Source: Flammeovirgaceae bacterium (GTDB lineage Bacteria > Bacteroidota > Bacteroidia > Cytophagales > Cyclobacteriaceae). Taken from it: a stretch of DNA of 45,570 nucleotides. The position numbers and the translations under genes are program-made. Under the pieces are notes generated by a model, which saw only the letters and a program-made list of their open reading frames with translations, had not been told where the DNA came from and made no database searches. This document shows, in pieces, positions 42,400-45,570 of this stretch (position 1 is the stretch's first letter; each line of letters starts with the position of its first letter). The stretch spans positions 1 through 45,570 of the forward strand of contig NZHT01000001.1 of the NCBI GenBank assembly GCA_002691385.1, given 5' to 3'.

Positions 42400-43482
42400 A
42401 TGGTACACATTGGCATACTGAAAAGTTCGAAACAAACGCCCTTAGGTGTAACTCCCGACAGCCTTAAAAAATGGCCAACAGATACTACAAGCTTTATGAT
42501 TGAGAAAGATGCTGGTCTATTAGCTGATATTTCTGATGATGAATTTCTTTTAACAGGTGCTCAGATAGTTTCTAGGACAGAAGTGATTGAGCAATCAAAT
42601 CTTCTAGTGATTTCAGATGCTTTGACGGAAAAAGATTTAACGATGTTACCGGTTGATACAGTAATTGTTGGCCTCCTGAATCCTCACAGCAATAAGGACT
42701 TTACTACCGAGCTCAAAAAGAGGAATCAAAAGGCGTTTGCACTAGAGCTGCTTCCTAGGACTTCGATAGCCCAGTCCATGGATGTGTTGTCTGCGATGGC
42801 TTCTTTGGCGGGTTATAAGTCGGTAATTTTAGCAGCTAATTACTTTGTGGGTTATTTTCCCATGCTGACTACAGCGGCAGGTACCGTACCTCCTGCAAAA
42901 GTTCTGGTATTGGGTGCTGGGGTAGCGGGTTTGCAGGCCATTGCCACAGCGAAACGTTTAGGAGCAGTGGTTGAGGCTTTTGATGTCCGAAAAGTAGTCA
43001 AAGAAGAGGTTGAAAGCTTGGGAGCTAAGTTTATCATGGTTGAAGGGATGCAAAATGATATGGACACAGGAGGCTATGCTACTGCACAAAAGGAAGAAGA
43101 ATTGACTGCTCAGCGCAAGCTAATTCATCAAAAAGTGATTAAGGCCGATATTGTTATAACTACAGCTAGTATACCGGGAAAGTCTGCACCCAGATTGATT
43201 GAAGGAACTACTGTGGATGGAATGAAGCCAGGTTCTGTCATAATAGATTTAGCTGCCGCAAGTGGGGGTAATTGTGAATTAACGAAGAATGAGGAAGCAA
43301 TCAATCATTCAGGGGTAAATATCATAGGAGATTCTCAATTGGCTTATACCCTTACACATGAAGCTAGTAAGTTGTTCAGCGTTAATATTTTTAATTTTAT
43401 CAATCATTTGATGAAGGGGGGCTTAGAGGCTATCGACTTTGAGGATGAGATTGTGAAATCAACTTTTATTGGAAATAATTAA
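42400..43482 (+). CDS. pntA: Proton-translocating NAD(P)+ transhydrogenase subunit alpha, NAD(H)-binding part
   Basis: 360 residues from the ATG at 42400 (MVHIGILKSSKQTPLGVTPD), the usual start. A TTG at 42343 would add 19 unrelated residues. This is the hydrophilic dI domain, with the Rossmann motif VLVLGAGVAGLQAIATAKRL and the mobile-loop/active-site region TTASIPGKSAPRLI. Together with the two genes downstream it forms the membrane enzyme that uses the proton gradient to make NADPH from NADH. The gene is 19 bases before the second alpha gene. The split alpha subunit is normal for many bacteria. Confidence 0.95.
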   Translation: MVHIGILKSSKQTPLGVTPDSLKKWPTDTTSFMIEKDAGLLADISDDEFLLTGAQIVSRTEVIEQSNLLVISDALTEKDLTMLPVDTVIVGLLNPHSNKDFTTELKKRNQKAFALELLPRTSIAQSMDVLSAMASLAGYKSVILAANYFVGYFPMLTTAAGTVPPAKVLVLGAGVAGLQAIATAKRLGAVVEAFDVRKVVKEEVESLGAKFIMVEGMQNDMDTGGYATAQKEEELTAQRKLIHQKVIKADIVITTASIPGKSAPRLIEGTTVDGMKPGSVIIDLAAASGGNCELTKNEEAINHSGVNIIGDSQLAYTLTHEASKLFSVNIFNFINHLMKGGLEAIDFEDEIVKSTFIGNN

Positions 43483-43501
43483 AAAAACCTAAACTTATAT
43501 T

Positions 43502-43807
43502 ATGGATTTAATCATTCAAATTTTAACAAACCAATTGACGATTTTATTTGCCTTAATCATGGCTGTTTTTTTGGGTTTTGAACTGATCTCGAAAGTGCCG
43601 ACAGTTTTACACACGCCCTTGATGTCAGGAGCCAATGCGATCAGTGGAGTCATAATTATAGGTTCAATTGTATTGGTTCGTAGCAGTGGTTCGGAGGACT
43701 ATGTATCACTTGGCTTGGGAAGTTTAGCCATTTTATTGGGGACCATTAATGTTGTTGGTGGCCATGCCGTCACCAATCGTATGCTTCAAATGTTTCGTAA
43801 AAAATAA
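43502..43807 (+). CDS. NAD(P)+ transhydrogenase subunit alpha, membrane part
   Basis: 101 residues with three helices. Matches the C-terminal membrane domain of alpha: TILFALIMAVFLGFELISKV, PTVLHTPLMSGANAISGVII and VVGGHAVTNRMLQMF. In E. coli this is fused to the soluble alpha domain; here it is a separate gene, as in Rhodospirillum (pntA2 or pntAB). It lies 22 bases before the beta gene. Confidence 0.95.
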   Translation: MDLIIQILTNQLTILFALIMAVFLGFELISKVPTVLHTPLMSGANAISGVIIIGSIVLVRSSGSEDYVSLGLGSLAILLGTINVVGGHAVTNRMLQMFRKK

Positions 43808-43829
43808 ATTAACTTTAATATAACGTGTG

Positions 43830-45215
43830 ATGACCGCATTGATCAACTTAGTCTATCTCATTTGTGTTTCTTTATTCATAGTTGGATTGCAGCGGTTGAG
43901 TAGCCCGAAAACAGCAAGCTCCGGTAATTTAATCGCGGCGTTGGGAATGGGCCTTGGAATACTGATTGCCCTTTTAGCGCCGATGGAGTCTGGAGATGGT
44001 AATTATCTTTTCATTGTGGGTGCTTTGGTATTGGGGGGAGGCATCGGCTTGTTGGTAGCTGGCAAAGTATTGATGACTAAAATGCCAGAGATGGTCTCTC
44101 TATTCAATGGACTTGGTGGGGCTTGTGCCTTATTAATTTCTATTGCTGAGTTATTGAATTTTCATGATGTAAAAATATTTCAATTAGCACCTTATCTGAC
44201 TACTTTAGTGGCCTTGGTGATTGGTTCTATAGCTTTTACCGGAAGCTTAGTTGCTTATGGAAAATTATCAGGAAGCATCAAAGATAGTTGGAAATTACCC
44301 AGAGCTAATATGGTTAATATTATTTTGCTCTTGACATTGATAGTAGCATCGGCCTATCAACTGCAAATGTTGGACACCATGGAGTTAGTTTACTTAATCA
44401 TGATTTTATCACTAATATACGGGATCACGTTTGTATTAAATGTTGGGGGTGCGGATATGCCTGTGATTATCTCTATACTTAATGCATTGACAGGTGTTTC
44501 GGCGGCTTTAGCAGGTATCATTTATGATAATATGATCATGCTTATGGGAGGTATTCTTGTAGGCTCTTCGGGAGGTATTCTGACTATATTGATGTGCCAA
44601 GCGATGAATAGGTCTATTTTTAATGTCTTGGCAGGAGATTTTGGAGGGGCAGGAGGTAGTGTAGCTCAAGTTGGAGATCAATCGGTAAAGGAAGTGAATA
44701 TTATGGATGCCGGTATTATGTTGCGATATTCAACAAATGTGGTTATTGTACCAGGTTATGGTATGGCAGTAGCACAAGCACAAAAAATTTGTAAAGAACT
44801 TGAAGATTTACTCGAGGAGGTAGAGGTAAATGTACGATACGCTATCCATCCCGTAGCTGGGCGAATGCCGGGGCATATGAATGTGTTATTGGCAGAAGCA
44901 GATGTTGACTACGCTAAATTATTAGATTTGGAGGATGCCAACAAATTTTTGAAAGAAACAGATGTTACTATTGTAGTGGGTGCCAATGATGTGGTGAATC
45001 CTTCTGCTTTAGATGATCCAGGGAGTCCGATTTTTGGTATGCCTATTTTAGATATCTTAAAAGGCAAGCACGTCATTGTACTGAAGCGAGGTATGAGTTC
45101 AGGTTATTCAGGTATAGAAAATCCCTTATTCTTTCATGATAAAACCAGTATGTTGTTTGGAGATGCGAAAAAATCACTTAATAGTCTTTTGGATGAATTA
45201 AAGACTATTGTTTAA
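43830..45215 (+). CDS. pntB: NAD(P)+ transhydrogenase subunit beta
   Basis: 461 residues from the ATG at 43830 (MTALINLVYLICVSLFIVGL); a GTG one codon earlier is possible. The first 270 residues carry about nine helices, with IGSIAFTGSLVAYGKLSG and LVGSSGGILTILMCQAMNRS. The C-terminal dIII domain binds NADP(H), with VIVPGYGMAVAQAQ, RYAIHPVAGRMPGHMNVLL and GANDVVNPSA. It completes the three-gene pnt operon. Confidence 0.97.
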   Translation: MTALINLVYLICVSLFIVGLQRLSSPKTASSGNLIAALGMGLGILIALLAPMESGDGNYLFIVGALVLGGGIGLLVAGKVLMTKMPEMVSLFNGLGGACALLISIAELLNFHDVKIFQLAPYLTTLVALVIGSIAFTGSLVAYGKLSGSIKDSWKLPRANMVNIILLLTLIVASAYQLQMLDTMELVYLIMILSLIYGITFVLNVGGADMPVIISILNALTGVSAALAGIIYDNMIMLMGGILVGSSGGILTILMCQAMNRSIFNVLAGDFGGAGGSVAQVGDQSVKEVNIMDAGIMLRYSTNVVIVPGYGMAVAQAQKICKELEDLLEEVEVNVRYAIHPVAGRMPGHMNVLLAEADVDYAKLLDLEDANKFLKETDVTIVVGANDVVNPSALDDPGSPIFGMPILDILKGKHVIVLKRGMSSGYSGIENPLFFHDKTSMLFGDAKKSLNSLLDELKTIV

Positions 45216-45314
45216 TTCTAAATAATATTTATTTGAAGTCCCTTAGCTTAGCATTTATTCAACTGAGATAATATTCTAGACAATAGATATTTATCGAAAT
45301 CATTCCAAATAAAT

Positions 45315-45570
45315 ATGAAAAAATTAGGTTTTATAGTGGATAAGGTCTTGTGGAATCTGAAGCCAGCCATGCTCATTGAAGCAGCTATTAAAAGTGGTGA
45401 GGGACAATTGACCAATACAGGAGCACTTAGTGTCAGTACGGGCACTTTTACAGGAAGATCACCCAAAGATCGATTTATCGTGAAAGATGAGATTACCAAA
45501 AATAGCGTTTGGTGGGGTCCCATAAATAATGCTATTTCGCCCATTGATTTTGATCATATATACGATCGGA
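45315..45570 (+). CDS. pckA: Phosphoenolpyruvate carboxykinase (ATP), N-terminal part
   Basis: The ATG at 45315 opens an 85-codon frame that runs off the window. It reads [20 protein letters not shown], then [20 protein letters not shown] and [10 protein letters not shown]. The phrase [17 protein letters not shown] is diagnostic of ATP-dependent PEPCK, which converts oxaloacetate and ATP to phosphoenolpyruvate in gluconeogenesis. The upstream 99 bases separate it from pntB; no clear promoter box is seen. Confidence 0.93.
   Translation, partial: MKKLGFIVDKVLWNLKPAMLIEAAIKSGEGQLTNTGALSVSTGTFTGRSPKDRFIVKDEITKNSVWWGPINNAISPIDFDHIYDR

Noticed and set aside
45248-45544. Minus-strand frame at the right edge
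   Set aside because: It is antisense to the pckA N-terminus, which carries the diagnostic PEPCK motif.

Overview
The window is AT-rich bacterial DNA, and the gene content points to a member of the Bacteroidota, probably Cytophagales-like. The evidence is the run tRNA-Gln, prs, rplY, pth; DUF3127 and DUF2452 proteins; SusC-type TonB-receptor architecture; start codons mostly without Shine-Dalgarno sequences; and several TAnnTTTG boxes (the Bacteroidota -7 element). The lineage is inferred from family resemblance, not from a marker search. The genes look chromosomal. I see no insertion sequence, prophage, CRISPR array or plasmid gene.

Layout. 1-2 kb: a truncated secreted protein gene, a 2,4-dienoyl-CoA-reductase-like SDR and a membrane methyltransferase. 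2-6.2 kb (minus): a tripartite export operon (MacA-like adaptor, MacB-like permease, TolC) that contains no ATPase gene. 6.2-10 kb (minus): an M61 peptidase and the GTPase TypA. 10-19.5 kb: housekeeping genes (metG, thiamine-binding protein, pth, rplY, prs, tRNA-Gln, purL) with a degenerate stretch at 12.8-13.1 kb and a long sparse gap at 19.5-20.2 kb.

20.2-28.1 kb (plus): a TetR-headed RND efflux operon (TetR, TolC, adaptor lipoprotein, inner-membrane pump) followed by a membrane metallophosphoesterase. 28.1-33.7 kb (plus): a second TetR-headed operon with overlapping or abutting genes: TetR, LolA-like outer-membrane lipoprotein-sorting protein, two FtsX/LolC-type permeases, a LolD-type ATPase and a beta-barrel protein. 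A 20-bp inverted repeat sits just upstream of this TetR start. This is the best candidate in the window for a poorly described system: a self-contained route moving a lipid or lipidated molecule from inner to outer membrane under TetR control.

33.8-39.6 kb: a YihY/BrkB membrane protein, a DUF4442 hotdog protein, an SSS transporter, a 59-residue gene remnant, a DUF3127 protein with an SSB-like acidic tail, a 51-residue one-helix membrane protein overlapping a DUF2452 gene, and a DtxR/MntR regulator. The regulator is divergent from a TonB-dependent receptor, and a perfect 7-bp inverted repeat lies in the promoter between them. 42.4-45.6 kb: the three-gene proton-translocating transhydrogenase (pntA1, pntA2, pntB) and the start of pckA, both tied to NADPH supply and gluconeogenic metabolism.

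Overall the window is rich in envelope export and uptake functions: three separate trans-envelope machines, one regulated TonB receptor and one sodium symporter, set among core translation and nucleotide genes.
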